Shown piece after piece: positions 52,098-61,830 of a DNA stretch of 64,000 nt (positions within the stretch are counted from its first letter, which is position 1; every line of letters begins with the position of its first letter). Location: contig JBFLYW010000009.1 in assembly GCA_040756515.1 (NCBI GenBank), forward strand, positions 61,215 to 125,214, in the 5' to 3' direction. A model generated the notes under the pieces. The model worked only from the letters and a program-made list of their open reading frames with translations. It did not search any database and was not told the DNA's origin. Both the position numbers and the translations under genes were made by a program. This stretch comes from DSXH01 sp020724325. Lineage in GTDB: Bacteria > Bacteroidota > Ignavibacteria > Ignavibacteriales > Melioribacteraceae.

Positions 52098-55000
52098 GCA
52101 ATGGAATCCTCACAAAGAATTTGGTTCCTTTATTCAATTCACTTTTAACCGTAATTTCTCCGCCAAGTATTTCAACGGCACGCCGGGCAATATTTAAGCC
52201 CAAGCCGCTTCCCTGTATACTAATTGAATTTTTAGCTCTGTAATAGGGATCAAAAATATGTTTCATTTCTTTGGCTTCAATTCCAATTCCATTATCACTT
52301 ACAGTAACTAACAGCACAAGATTTATAGTATCGATTTCCAAATGCACAGCGCCGCCTGAAGGACTGTATTTAATAGCGTTTGTTAATAAATTCATTATAA
52401 TATGCCTGAATAATTTCTTGTCAATAAAAATATTCTTATCCTTACAGTTGTTTGAAAAAATAAGCTCATGGTTAACCCTAAGCGATGGTTTAAGTTCCTC
52501 ATAAAATAGTTTAAGCATCTCATCAAGATTAATTTCTTCTGGATTATTAATTAACAGGTCCCTTTCAACACGGCTTATAGTTAAAACATCATCTAAGAGC
52601 TGTGTAAGATAGTTTATTGTAGAAGAGATTCTACCATAATGTTCATTTAATTTTTCTTCGCTCCACCTGGAAGAATATCTTTGGATCATTTGAGCCGAGG
52701 AGAGAATAGAAGCCAACGGAGTTCTAAATTCATGAGAGACCGTTGCAATAAATCTTGATTTAAGTTCGTTAATTTCCTTTTCTTTTGAAAGTGCTATTTG
52801 GAGCTGTTCTTCAAGCTCTTTTTTTATTTTTAGCTGGTCAATCAAATCCCTATTTAGCCGATCCAATTCTTCTGTTCTTTCTTTAACAAGTTTTTCGAGA
52901 TGCATCCTATATTTTTCTAACTCAAGTTCAGATTCTTTACGATTAGTAATATCTTGAATAATTCCTGCCATTCTATATGGAGTTTCAGAATTGATATCGT
53001 AATGCCTTCCTGCAGCCCAGATCCATCTTATTTCACCATCAGCACGTTTAATCCGGCATTCAAAATTCCAGTTATTTCTATTTTTAATGGCAAATTTGAA
53101 TTTCTCATCTACCTTTTCACGGTCTTCCGGCAGAACATGTTCAAGTAACATCTCATATGTCCATTTGTGCAATAATTTCTTATAGCCAAAAATATTATCG
53201 TGAATAATAGACCGAACTACAGCGTGGTCAACCAGGTTAAGGTCCCAAGCACCTATCTGGCTTGTCTCAAGAGCAAACCGCAATCTTAGATCGTGCTCTT
53301 TAAGGTCCCGTTCGGCTTTTACAAGCTCAGTAATATCTTCTGCAACTGCCATAACTCCTACAATTTTATCGGCTGCTTCATAAATTGGAGCAGTTGCAAG
53401 TCTTATATGAATTGAACGTCCTTCTTTTCTCTGTATTATTAATTCTTTTCCCGAAAAACTTTTACCTAAGATTACAGCATTAATTAATTCAAAATATTCT
53501 GATTCTTTACTATAAGGTACAATTGGATTTTTCTTACCGGCAATCTCATCAAATTTCCATCCGAACATTTTTTCGGCTGTTACGTTCCATGTTAAAATAT
53601 TTCCGGTAAGATCAAGGCTGAAGATTGCAGTAGGCGAGCTTTCAATAATTGCTTTTAGAAAAGCTTCTCTCGCAGCCAAGGATTCCTGTGATTTTTTTAT
53701 TTGCGTAATATCGCGCCCTACACCTACCAAACCATAGATTGCGCCGTTATTATCCTTAAGCGGAGAAAGTGAAGTTTGGAAATATTTTTTGTTATTCTTC
53801 TCTATAATAGACCACTCGTATGAAACGGATCTACCGTTTAACGCAAGAGCATTATGGTATTGATGAATTTCGGATTGTTCAGCTCCAAAAATGTCTGCTG
53901 CTGTTTTACCAATATAGGATTCAGGACTAAGATTTGGTTTTTCCATCCACTGTCCAAATATACTTGTATGTCTCTGTTCTGTATCGAGAGTAAAAATAAT
54001 ATCATCTGTAGATAAAACGAGTTGCCGGAATCTTTCTTCACTATTACGAATTTCCAGTTCAACTTTTTTTCTTTTTGTAATAACCTCACTATAAAGGATT
54101 ATTCCGCCGATGTCGCCGCTTTTATCATACCAGGGTCTGTATTCCCAGTTAACATAATCTGTTGTTCCATCGCTCCTTACAAAAAAATCTTCTTCGGATT
54201 TAATTACTTCTCCATTTAACACACGTGAATGAACTTCCCTCCATTTATCCGAAATTTCCGGAAATACGTCATAATGATTCTTTCCAACTAAATTGGTTTC
54301 AGCTAGTCTGTAATCTTTTATATATCTTTCACTTACATAGATATAATTCATGTTTTTATCCAGCACTGCAATTGAAGTCGGGTCATATTTTATAACATAC
54401 TGCATTAACTCCTGCCAATGTTTTAACGTGTTCTCTGCTATCTTCTTATCCGTCGAATCATATATTATGGAATGCAAAAAAGTTTTTTCATCTATTTCGA
54501 CTTTACTGCTAAAAACGTCTACATCTCTAATTGACCCATCGGCTTTTTTGTGCTTAAACTCAAACCGGATTCTATCCGGTTCTTTAGCTTTATCAGTTTC
54601 GGATAAAAATTCTTCATCAGAGGTTACATTGATCTGACTAATATTCATATTAGTTAATTCTTCATGGGACCAGCCATAGTAATTAACTGCAGCATTATTT
54701 GCGTCAACAATTTTTCCTGTATCGGGATCGATTAACATTTTAATTGCTGCATGGTTTAGAAACAAATTTCTAAATTTTTCTTCACTTCTTTTTAATTGTT
54801 CCTGGGAAATACGCTGCTGGGTTACATCTCTTGCAACGCCAAACATTATATTTTCTTTGGGATACGGATAAGAATTCCATGAGAGCCATTTTATAGAACC
54901 ATCTTTGCATAGATATCTATTCACCAGCTGAAATATCTTTGATCTATCGGTAACTGTCTCTGCAATGTTTTCAGTTCTAATAGCATCTTCTGGGTGTACA

Positions 55001-56490
55001 AATTCAATCCATGGTTTTGACAATAATTCTTCAGTAGACCAACCTAAAACTTTTGACCATGCCGGATTTAACACTTTGAAAAATCCATCGTACCCAACTA
55101 TGCAAAACATATCGAGGGCATGTTCAAAAATTTTATCACTGGCTTTTAATTTTTCGATACTGCGTTTCTGCTCTGTAATATCCCTAACAAAAATGTAAAA
55201 CTTCTTAGTTTCCTTATACCATACAGCGTTTACATCAAGGTCAATTATTTCGCCGTTCTTACGCTTATGCCTGAATTCAAATTTTTCATTTCCGTTTCTA
55301 ATTATCATTCTAATATGGTCTCTCAAATTCTGTTTGCTTTCAACTAGTTCAAAATCAGAAATTAACCTACCAAGAATTTCATCCCTTGAGTAGCCGATCA
55401 TTTTGCATGCAGCATCATTTGCGTCAACCAATTTACCGGTTCTATCAACCATCCAGAATCCATCTATTGCTGTTTGAATAAGGAAGCTTCTTTCCGCTTC
55501 TTTTCTTCTAAGTTCTTCTTCATGCTTCTTTTGTTCCGATCCGCCCCTTACATACACAAGAACACCTTTTTTATCACTATAAACAATTGGTTCTTCTGAA
55601 GTTTCTACACAAACTTCTTCGTTATCGAGCGTAAGAAATTTTGATTGGAATCTATTATGATCCAATTTATTATCGTAGTTGAATGCTTTAATACCTTCTG
55701 CGGCTACTTTGTTAAATTCCACGTGAACTAGTTCGGAAATCGGTTTTCCGATTAGTTGTTCCGGATCTTGTGCGTGGAAAAGTTTTAATGCAGCAGTATT
55801 TAAGTAAGCAAATTTTTTATCAGTCAGAATAAAAATTGGATCGGATACGCCTTCTACAATAGAACGAAATCTCTCTTCGCTTACTTTAATAGCTTTAGTT
55901 CTTTCCTCTTCTTCACTTAATCTATCTTCATAAATTTTGTTTTCTAACTGATTGATTAAAACTTTCGCGATTAACAATGTTATTAGAGGATAAAGAATTA
56001 ATACGGTTACTACAATTGTTATGACTGCGGCATTAAAAAAAGCTATCGTTATTAACATAATAACTGCGCTTACCAAAAAGCCAAATAATAAAAGTACATT
56101 ATCAGATAATTCTATTTTTCCTGCTGATCTGAGATAATAAAAAATCAGCCCTGTAAAAAATGATGTTATAATGGTAAGCGTTCCTGAAAGAAATCCGCTG
56201 CTTCCAAGAAAAAATGTGGATGTAATTCCGATTAAAGAAGATATAATTCCCGAAACTGGACCAAAGAAAAGTGTACATAAACTTATTGCAATAGAGCTTC
56301 CATCAAAGTTTATGCTTTGCGAAAGATTGGCTGGGTAGAGCATTACTACAACTACAACAACTCCAAACAAAATCCCTTGAAGTAGTTTTCCCACAATAGA
56401 ATTTTTTTTGAACTTAGTATTGATAATACCAGAAAAAGTGCTAAGAGCTAAAAGAACAGAAACATTATAGATAAGGTTGATCATTATCAT
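52084..56490 (-). CDS. Membrane histidine kinase with 5TM-LYT sensor and eight PAS domains
   Basis: 1468 residues from the ATG at 56490. The N-terminal 5TM receptor of LytS type (about 1-180, with SINFDGSSIAISLCTLFFGP) is followed by eight consecutive PAS/PAC units (about 205-320, 335-450, 455-570, 575-690, 700-815, 825-940, 945-1060 and 1070-1185), a coiled coil, HisKA (FIATVSHEFRTPLASILSS) and HATPase (NLLTNAIKYSPSGG, SDNGIGI, GSGLGLNIARRA). It is paired with the overlapping LytTR regulator. The many PAS units suggest several integrated inputs. The longer TTG start is less likely because AGGTAGG fits the ATG. Confidence 0.93.
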   Translation of the reverse strand: MIMINLIYNVSVLLALSTFSGIINTKFKKNSIVGKLLQGILFGVVVVVVMLYPANLSQSINFDGSSIAISLCTLFFGPVSGIISSLIGITSTFFLGSSGFLSGTLTIITSFFTGLIFYYLRSAGKIELSDNVLLLFGFLVSAVIMLITIAFFNAAVITIVVTVLILYPLITLLIAKVLINQLENKIYEDRLSEEEERTKAIKVSEERFRSIVEGVSDPIFILTDKKFAYLNTAALKLFHAQDPEQLIGKPISELVHVEFNKVAAEGIKAFNYDNKLDHNRFQSKFLTLDNEEVCVETSEEPIVYSDKKGVLVYVRGGSEQKKHEEELRRKEAERSFLIQTAIDGFWMVDRTGKLVDANDAACKMIGYSRDEILGRLISDFELVESKQNLRDHIRMIIRNGNEKFEFRHKRKNGEIIDLDVNAVWYKETKKFYIFVRDITEQKRSIEKLKASDKIFEHALDMFCIVGYDGFFKVLNPAWSKVLGWSTEELLSKPWIEFVHPEDAIRTENIAETVTDRSKIFQLVNRYLCKDGSIKWLSWNSYPYPKENIMFGVARDVTQQRISQEQLKRSEEKFRNLFLNHAAIKMLIDPDTGKIVDANNAAVNYYGWSHEELTNMNISQINVTSDEEFLSETDKAKEPDRIRFEFKHKKADGSIRDVDVFSSKVEIDEKTFLHSIIYDSTDKKIAENTLKHWQELMQYVIKYDPTSIAVLDKNMNYIYVSERYIKDYRLAETNLVGKNHYDVFPEISDKWREVHSRVLNGEVIKSEEDFFVRSDGTTDYVNWEYRPWYDKSGDIGGIILYSEVITKRKKVELEIRNSEERFRQLVLSTDDIIFTLDTEQRHTSIFGQWMEKPNLSPESYIGKTAADIFGAEQSEIHQYHNALALNGRSVSYEWSIIEKNNKKYFQTSLSPLKDNNGAIYGLVGVGRDITQIKKSQESLAAREAFLKAIIESSPTAIFSLDLTGNILTWNVTAEKMFGWKFDEIAGKKNPIVPYSKESEYFELINAVILGKSFSGKELIIQRKEGRSIHIRLATAPIYEAADKIVGVMAVAEDITELVKAERDLKEHDLRLRFALETSQIGAWDLNLVDHAVVRSIIHDNIFGYKKLLHKWTYEMLLEHVLPEDREKVDEKFKFAIKNRNNWNFECRIKRADGEIRWIWAAGRHYDINSETPYRMAGIIQDITNRKESELELEKYRMHLEKLVKERTEELDRLNRDLIDQLKIKKELEEQLQIALSKEKEINELKSRFIATVSHEFRTPLASILSSAQMIQRYSSRWSEEKLNEHYGRISSTINYLTQLLDDVLTISRVERDLLINNPEEINLDEMLKLFYEELKPSLRVNHELIFSNNCKDKNIFIDKKLFRHIIMNLLTNAIKYSPSGGAVHLEIDTINLVLLVTVSDNGIGIEAKEMKHIFDPYYRAKNSISIQGSGLGLNIARRAVEILGGEITVKSELNKGTKFFVRIPLHDKK

Positions 56491-56941
56491 CAATTTTTGC
56501 CTACCTGGATTTTAAAATGGAATAGAACATGTCTTTACGATCATAATAGATAGTTGCTTATAATTTTCGAATTTTTTAAAAGGACGCTATAGTAAAATTA
56601 ACAAAAGAGGGCATTTTTTGGAAATTTTGGGAATAGTTGAAATAATTAGTACCTGAGATATAATTAAGATAAAAAAGAAATGACTGGCTCAAATGTAATT
56701 ATTGTAACTTCTGAAAATATCGCTTGTCATTCCGAGCCCGCCGTTGATAGATCGTGAGAGTCCAACCTAAACCTTGAAGGTCAGGCGTTGTTATTTGAAA
56801 CCTTGATGACCTTCAAGGTTGTTCTGAATATTTCGGAAGTCGACAAATAATAAATTGAAAATAATCTGTTAAAACTGTTGCCTGTTATTTAACAAATTTT
56901 ACTATAAGACAACATCCGTTGTAAATTTATTACGTCGTTAA
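56491..56941. other. 451-bp spacer with a palindromic repeat
   Basis: No gene. It holds the reversed copy of the palindromic family at 56736-56820 with its upstream extension from 56707. An ACAAC/GTTGT hairpin near 56910 has no T-run, so it is not a clear terminator for the chemoreceptor operon. Confidence 0.6.
56707..56820. repeat. AACCTTGAAGGT palindromic repeat, reversed orientation
   Basis: Arms AACCTTGAAGGTCA (56770-56783) and TGACCTTCAAGGTT (56807-56820). The conserved tail precedes the hairpin here in reverse complement (CCGCCGTTGATAGATCGTGA), so the element is inverted relative to 49,518. A further shared block (AACTTCTGAAAATATCGCTT) extends it leftwards. Confidence 0.85.
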
Positions 56942-58897
56942 TTATACAGAGACCAATTTACCATTTTTTCTAACACCAAAGTTAGAACGGTCATGGCTTA
57001 ATGTTCTTTGTTCGTTATCTATCTTAAACTGACTAACTAAATTCTGCAGTCTCTCCGTCAACCGGTTAAGGTCTTCAGCAGCTCTTGCTATCTGCTGGGT
57101 ACCGGATGCCGATTGATGCGTTACAGCACTGATAGTTTCTATATTCTTACTAATTTGTTCGGCAGCAGAGGATTGTTCTTCACTTGCAGCAGCTACCTGG
57201 TCAATTTCTAAAGCAACCTTTTCAGCACTCTCATTAATTTTAGTAAGAACTTCTTCTACGTGTTGGTTCAACTCAATCCCTTTCTCAACTACTTTTCCAG
57301 CTACATTCATCGAATCGTCAGCTTCTTTCGCCTCTTTCTGAATTGCCTTAATAGTTTCAGCAATTTCTTTGGTTGCCTTAGTTGTTCTTTCAGCAAGTTT
57401 TCTAACTTCGTCTGCTACTACTGCAAATCCTCTTCCCTGTTCACCAGCTCTTGCAGCTTCTATAGCAGCGTTCAATGCCAGTAAGTTTGTCTGATCAGCA
57501 ATATCATCAATTACCTGTGCAATTTCGCCAATCTGATCTGTCTTATTTGCCAAAGAACTAATAATCTTACCGGTTGCTTGAGCAGAACTTATTATCTCTT
57601 CCATTCCTTTCTTAGCTTCAGATATATTTTTAACGCCAATTTTTGCCTGATTTTTAGCATTCTTAGCATTCTCGCTAGCAGTTGTTGCGTTCTTAGTAGT
57701 TTGAAGAATTGTAGAAGTCATTTGAGTAACAGCAGAAGCTACTTCGGATGCTTGAGCGCTTTGTTCCTGTGCGCCGGCAGCCATCTGTTCGCTGCTAGAT
57801 GAAATTTCGCCGCTCGCACTTGCCGTTGCATGAACTGCTTCTGTTACTCCGGCAAGCATATTTTTTATATTAACAACCGCTTCATTAAAGCCAAGGAATA
57901 GTTTACCAATATCATCGTTATCTTTTTCGGGTTTAAGATTTACAGTAAGATCGCCATGCGCAAATCTCTGCATATTATCAAGAATCAGCGAGGTATTACG
58001 CGTTAGATATTCCTGTTGTTTTTCAATTTCCTTTCTGGCGTTTTCTGCTTCCTTAGCCGATTTCTCAGCTTCTTTACTCTTAATCTCAATTTCGTTCATA
58101 GATTTTTTTATGTTTCCTACCATTATGTTGAAATCGTTTCCAAGCTGTCCAAGTTCATCTTTCGAATTGAGATCTACTGTTACATTTATATCACCGGATG
58201 CAACTTTACTTGCAGCATCGCTAAGTTTTTTTACAGGAACAGAAATTTTACGGGCAACAAAAAATCCAAACAGCATTGCGCCAATAGAAGTTAGAAATAG
58301 TTCAATTGCAAATTGTGATTCGATAGCGCTGATTTCTTCTTCCATATCATCAACATAAATACCGCTTCCAACAATCCATTCCCATTCTTTTAATCCTTTT
58401 ACATAAGAAATTTTTGGTGTAGGCGTTGTTTCATTAGGTTTATTCCATCTGTATTCAACATAGCCGGCGCCTTCTCTTTTTACTACTTCTGCCATTTTAA
58501 CAAAAACCAAAACGCCATCAGGATCTTTATAGTCACTAAGGTCCTTGCCGTTCAATGCGCTGTTGATAGGATGCATAATCATTTTTGGAGAATAATCATT
58601 AATCCAGAAATAATCTGTTCCATTGTAACGTAATCCTTTAATAAGCTCCGTTGCTTTTTGTTTTGCTTCATCTTCTGTTAACTTACCATCTTTAACCATT
58701 TGATAATGATTATCAAGAATATAATAAGCTACTTCAACCGTATGTTTTACACTTTCTTGTTTGCTGAGATACAGGTCTTCACGAATTAGAGGAACTAGGA
58801 AGATGAAAAAGACAGCAAATATTGTAACCAATATTGCTAAGGAAAGTGCAACTATTTTATAGAAGACTTTCCAATCGTTGAATTTTAGTAGTTTCAT
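56942..58897 (-). CDS. Methyl-accepting chemotaxis protein with Cache sensor (MCP2)
   Basis: 651 residues: membrane helix (about 11-33), periplasmic single Cache domain (about 40-190; GTDYFWINDYSPKMIMHPI, then WEWIVGSGIYVDDM), second membrane helix (about 195-213), HAMP (about 213-268), coiled coil and signalling hairpin with the standard tip (IDDIADQTNLLALNAAIEAARAGEQG). The tail reads FGVRKNGKLVSV, like MCP1. sCache domains typically bind small organic acids. It is the last gene of the cheW-porin-mcp operon, 24 bp after the porin. Confidence 0.95.
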   Translation of the reverse strand: MKLLKFNDWKVFYKIVALSLAILVTIFAVFFIFLVPLIREDLYLSKQESVKHTVEVAYYILDNHYQMVKDGKLTEDEAKQKATELIKGLRYNGTDYFWINDYSPKMIMHPINSALNGKDLSDYKDPDGVLVFVKMAEVVKREGAGYVEYRWNKPNETTPTPKISYVKGLKEWEWIVGSGIYVDDMEEEISAIESQFAIELFLTSIGAMLFGFFVARKISVPVKKLSDAASKVASGDINVTVDLNSKDELGQLGNDFNIMVGNIKKSMNEIEIKSKEAEKSAKEAENARKEIEKQQEYLTRNTSLILDNMQRFAHGDLTVNLKPEKDNDDIGKLFLGFNEAVVNIKNMLAGVTEAVHATASASGEISSSSEQMAAGAQEQSAQASEVASAVTQMTSTILQTTKNATTASENAKNAKNQAKIGVKNISEAKKGMEEIISSAQATGKIISSLANKTDQIGEIAQVIDDIADQTNLLALNAAIEAARAGEQGRGFAVVADEVRKLAERTTKATKEIAETIKAIQKEAKEADDSMNVAGKVVEKGIELNQHVEEVLTKINESAEKVALEIDQVAAASEEQSSAAEQISKNIETISAVTHQSASGTQQIARAAEDLNRLTERLQNLVSQFKIDNEQRTLSHDRSNFGVRKNGKLVSV

Positions 58898-58921
58898 TTT
58901 TTTCCCTCATTCTTTTAATTA

Positions 58922-60169
58922 TTAAAAAAACAAATAGACTGCTCCAAGCAATCTAAGATTGGATATTTCCTTGCTGTTTAATACTTTACCTTTTGAATCC
59001 GGCGTGCCATACGCGGCAGTAGTGTATTCAACTTCACCGGCTACTCTGAATTTTCCAGAGTTAACAATAATACGCGGTGAGATACGATAGATAAAATCTA
59101 TATTGAAACCTCGGGCATAATTAGTAGTAACAATTTTATCTGCACCATTATTTTTTGTATAACCGCCAAACAAAGCGAACTGAATTTCCTTGCCATAGAT
59201 TATTTCCGACCAAACTGAGTAGGCTTTGGTGCAAGTATATTTTTCAACTCCGGTCGCGGCAGATTTCTCGTAAACCGCATAACCTCCAAGCATTAATAAG
59301 TCAGTAAGATTTTGACCGTAAATGCCTTCCAGTTTAATTGAAAAATCTCCCAAGTTTATTTTGCCAAATGCTATTCCGGCATAACTCGAAACGGTTTCAT
59401 CGGTTAGGTAATTTTTGTCTGTTACCGTTCTCGGTTTAAGAGTTTTATAGTCACCGCCAAATCCAAGCAACAGACCTGTAAATTGTAATTGAGTTTGCAC
59501 ATGAAAACCCGGAAGAGCTGCGTTTCTCATATAGATTGAAGAGTTGCCTTGAGGACCGCTGCTTTGAAAATCTCTTTGAGTATAAGCGGCAGCCATAATG
59601 CTAAGTGAACCAAATTTTTGAGTAAACCGAATTTGTGGATTTCTTGAGAAAGGCTGGAACGGTGCACCTGTGTTAAATGAAACTACATCCGGAAAGGATT
59701 CAACAATAAACATCGGATGCCAGAATTGACCGGCTAACAAAGAAGAATTTTCCCACTCAAGTTTTACAAATGCGTGGCGGAGTCTGAATCCGTTAATATC
59801 GCCTTCAACATTCCCGAAGAAAGCACCTTCAATAACACCGGAAGTTTTTGCTCCTAATACATCCGGCGCTGTTATCTTGCCGGTTAACCGCGTTTGAATT
59901 GATAAGATATTGAATGACGGTCTATCATTTAGAATTGCGCCTGTAATATCCTTCTTTTCTTCAACAGGATATAATAAGAAATGACCCTCTCTTAAAGCCA
60001 GTACCTCGCGGCTGTCGTAAATTATATCTGTTTTTACAAAACCGCTTAAGTTTATTCCAAAACTTTTTTGTTCTTGCGAAAATATTTTCGCATTGAAAAG
60101 TAGAAAGAGAAATAGAACAGTAATTATGAAAAAATAAGCTTTCACAATTTTCTGATTAGTTGATCGCAT
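58922..60169 (-). CDS. DcaP-like outer-membrane porin
   Basis: 415 residues. N-terminal signal (about 1-32, FFIITVLFLFLLFNAKIFSQ), then a beta-barrel with alternating hydrophobic strands ending in a terminal Phe (LRLLGAVYLFF), the outer-membrane sorting signal. SGFVKTDIIYDSREV at the start and SLLAGQFWHPMF are typical of DcaP-like porins, which in other bacteria take up small dicarboxylates or similar anions. A GGAGGT ribosome site lies inside the 3' end of cheW (14-bp overlap), so it is translationally coupled. An uptake channel is placed between coupling protein and receptor. Confidence 0.82.
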   Translation of the reverse strand: MRSTNQKIVKAYFFIITVLFLFLLFNAKIFSQEQKSFGINLSGFVKTDIIYDSREVLALREGHFLLYPVEEKKDITGAILNDRPSFNILSIQTRLTGKITAPDVLGAKTSGVIEGAFFGNVEGDINGFRLRHAFVKLEWENSSLLAGQFWHPMFIVESFPDVVSFNTGAPFQPFSRNPQIRFTQKFGSLSIMAAAYTQRDFQSSGPQGNSSIYMRNAALPGFHVQTQLQFTGLLLGFGGDYKTLKPRTVTDKNYLTDETVSSYAGIAFGKINLGDFSIKLEGIYGQNLTDLLMLGGYAVYEKSAATGVEKYTCTKAYSVWSEIIYGKEIQFALFGGYTKNNGADKIVTTNYARGFNIDFIYRISPRIIVNSGKFRVAGEVEYTTAAYGTPDSKGKVLNSKEISNLRLLGAVYLFF

Positions 60170-60635
60170 TTAACACCTCCTTCTGTTCGTTTGTGAATAC
60201 TTTATTTAGATCGAGGAGGATTAATAACCGATCTTCTAATTTGCCGACTGAAGTTATGTATTCACTTTCTGCACCGGTTACTATTTCCGGCGGTGATTCG
60301 GTTATGCTTTTAGGGATCCGTAATACTTCACTTACCTTATCTACAATGAATCCCATTGTTCTGTCTTCTACCTCTACTACTATTATTCGGGTATTTTTAT
60401 CATGTTCTTTTTTGTTCATTCCAAGTTTCGTTCTTAAATCCACAACGGGAATGATTTTACCTCTAAGATTGATAACTCCCTCAACATAGTATGGCGCATT
60501 TGGTACTTTTGTAAGGAGCATCATTTTATTGATTTCCCTTACTTTAAGAATATCAACGCCGTATTCTTCTTTTTCCAGGTTAAAACTTACTAATTGAAGA
60601 AGTTCGTCGTATTCTTGCTGGTGTGCCGCTTCCAT
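60156..60635 (-). CDS. cheW: Chemotaxis coupling protein CheW (copy 2)
   Basis: 159-residue CheW domain: FNLEKEEYGVDILKVREINKM, YVEGVINLRGKIIPVVDLR and VDKVSEVLRIPKSI. First gene of the cheW-porin-mcp operon, directly behind a sigma-54 promoter. A GAGGGA ribosome site lies 6 nt before the ATG. It probably serves the Cache receptor at 56,942. Confidence 0.95.
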   Translation of the reverse strand: MEAAHQQEYDELLQLVSFNLEKEEYGVDILKVREINKMMLLTKVPNAPYYVEGVINLRGKIIPVVDLRTKLGMNKKEHDKNTRIIVVEVEDRTMGFIVDKVSEVLRIPKSITESPPEIVTGAESEYITSVGKLEDRLLILLDLNKVFTNEQKEVLNAIN

Positions 60636-60657
60636 TTTTTTCCCTCATATTTTTTTC

Positions 60658-60673
60658 TGCATAATTAATGCCA
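60658..60673 (-). promoter_or_regulatory. Sigma-54 promoter of the cheW-porin-mcp operon
   Basis: The minus strand reads TGGCATTAATTATGCA. The invariant GG and GC are separated by exactly 10 nt, and TGGCAT and TGCA match the sigma-54 consensus. Transcription would begin near 60647, leaving a 12-nt leader with a ribosome site before the cheW ATG. An NtrC-type activator gene is present at 44,068. Confidence 0.75.
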
Positions 60674-60969
60674 CGTACAGTATCGTAATCATCCTGCAAA
60701 ACTTTAGCGGTAGTTTATATTTGATTGAATAGATTTTATAATGTTGGGGAAAAAATAAAATAATTGGATACCGCAAGGGAATAGCGATAAATAGATTTAA
60801 GCAGATAGAATTATTTCATAAATACATTTCTTAGGAATTTTTTATGTGCTCAAGAATAATTTTCGAATAACCGGCTGGCTTCAAAAAAATTAAATGTCTT
60901 GAAAGTTGGATAACCGATGTTACACAATGGATGGTTTTTTTATCACTAATGCATTTAGAAACGAACCTA

Positions 60970-61019
60970 ATCCTTGAAGGTGAAGAGTTGTTATTAATTT
61001 CCTTATGACCTTCATGGTT
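60970..61019. repeat. Degenerate AACCTTGAAGGT palindromic repeat
   Basis: Arms ATCCTTGAAGGT and ACCTTCATGGTT carry one or two mismatches; the loop (GAGTTGTTATTAATTTCCTT) resembles that of the 63,071 copy. It directly precedes the 101-bp tandem array. Confidence 0.75.
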
Positions 61020-61020
61020 A

Positions 61021-61830
61021 ACAGTTCGATCCGTGTGTTATTGGGAGAGTAAATGGCACACAGATTTAACTGATTAAAACAGATTGGAACTGATTTTCTT
61101 AATCTGCTTTTATCAGTTTGATCTGTTCGATCTGTGTGCTATCAGGAAAGTAAATGGCACACAGATTTAACAGATGAAAACAGATTGGAACTGATTTTCT
61201 TAATCTGCTTTTATCAGTTTGATCTGTTCGATCTGTGTGCTATCAGGAGAGTGAATGGCACATAGATTTAACTGATTAAAACAGATTGGAACTGATTTTC
61301 TTANNNNNNNNNNNNNNNNNNNNNNNNNNNNNNNNNNNNNNNNNNNNNNNNNNNNNNNNNNNNNNNNNNNNNNNNNNNNNNNNNNNNNNNNNNNNNNNNN
61401 NNNAAAACAGATTGGAACTGATTTTCTTAATCTGCTTTTATCAGTTTGATCTGTTCGATCTGTGTGCTATCAGGAGAGTGAATGGCACATAGATTTAACT
61501 GATTAAAACAGATTGGAACTGATTTTCTTAATCTGCTTCTATCAGTTTAATCTGTTCGATCTGTGTGTTATCAGGAGAGTAAATGGCACACAGATTTAAC
61601 TGATTAAAACAGATTGGAACAGATTTTCTTAATCTGCTTTTATCAGTTTAATCTGTTCGATCTGTGTGCTATCAGGAGAGTGAATGGCACACAGATTTAA
61701 CAGATGAAAACAGATTGGAACTGATTTTCTTAATCTGCTTTTATCAGTTTGATCTGTTCGATCTGTGTGCAATCAAGAAAGTAAATGGCACACAGATTTA
61801 ACAGATGTAAATAATTACAATCTGTTTATT
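61021..61830. repeat. About 101-bp tandem array interrupted by an assembly gap
   Basis: Units begin with TGGCACACAGATTTAAC at 61054, 61155, 61256, 61483, 61584, 61685 and 61786, an exact 101-bp period apart from the gap. Copies differ by few substitutions. Each unit contains inverted parts (CACAGATTTAACTGATT and, later, ATCAGTTTGATCTGTGTG) and could form hairpins. There is no open frame of note. Confidence 0.9.
61304..61403. other. Assembly gap (100 N)
   Basis: Exactly 100 N inside the tandem array. Repeat phase does not resume in register across the gap (61256 to 61483 is not a multiple of 101), so the real number of units is unknown and the gap length is a placeholder. Confidence 0.97.

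Noticed and set aside
56905..56925. ACAAC/GTTGT hairpin as a terminator for the receptor operon
   Set aside because: Only five base pairs and no T-run on the minus strand.
61021..61830. Possible CRISPR array or coding repeat protein
   Set aside because: The 101-bp period has no repeat/spacer division, and stop codons break all frames; the frame spanning the N gap is an artefact.
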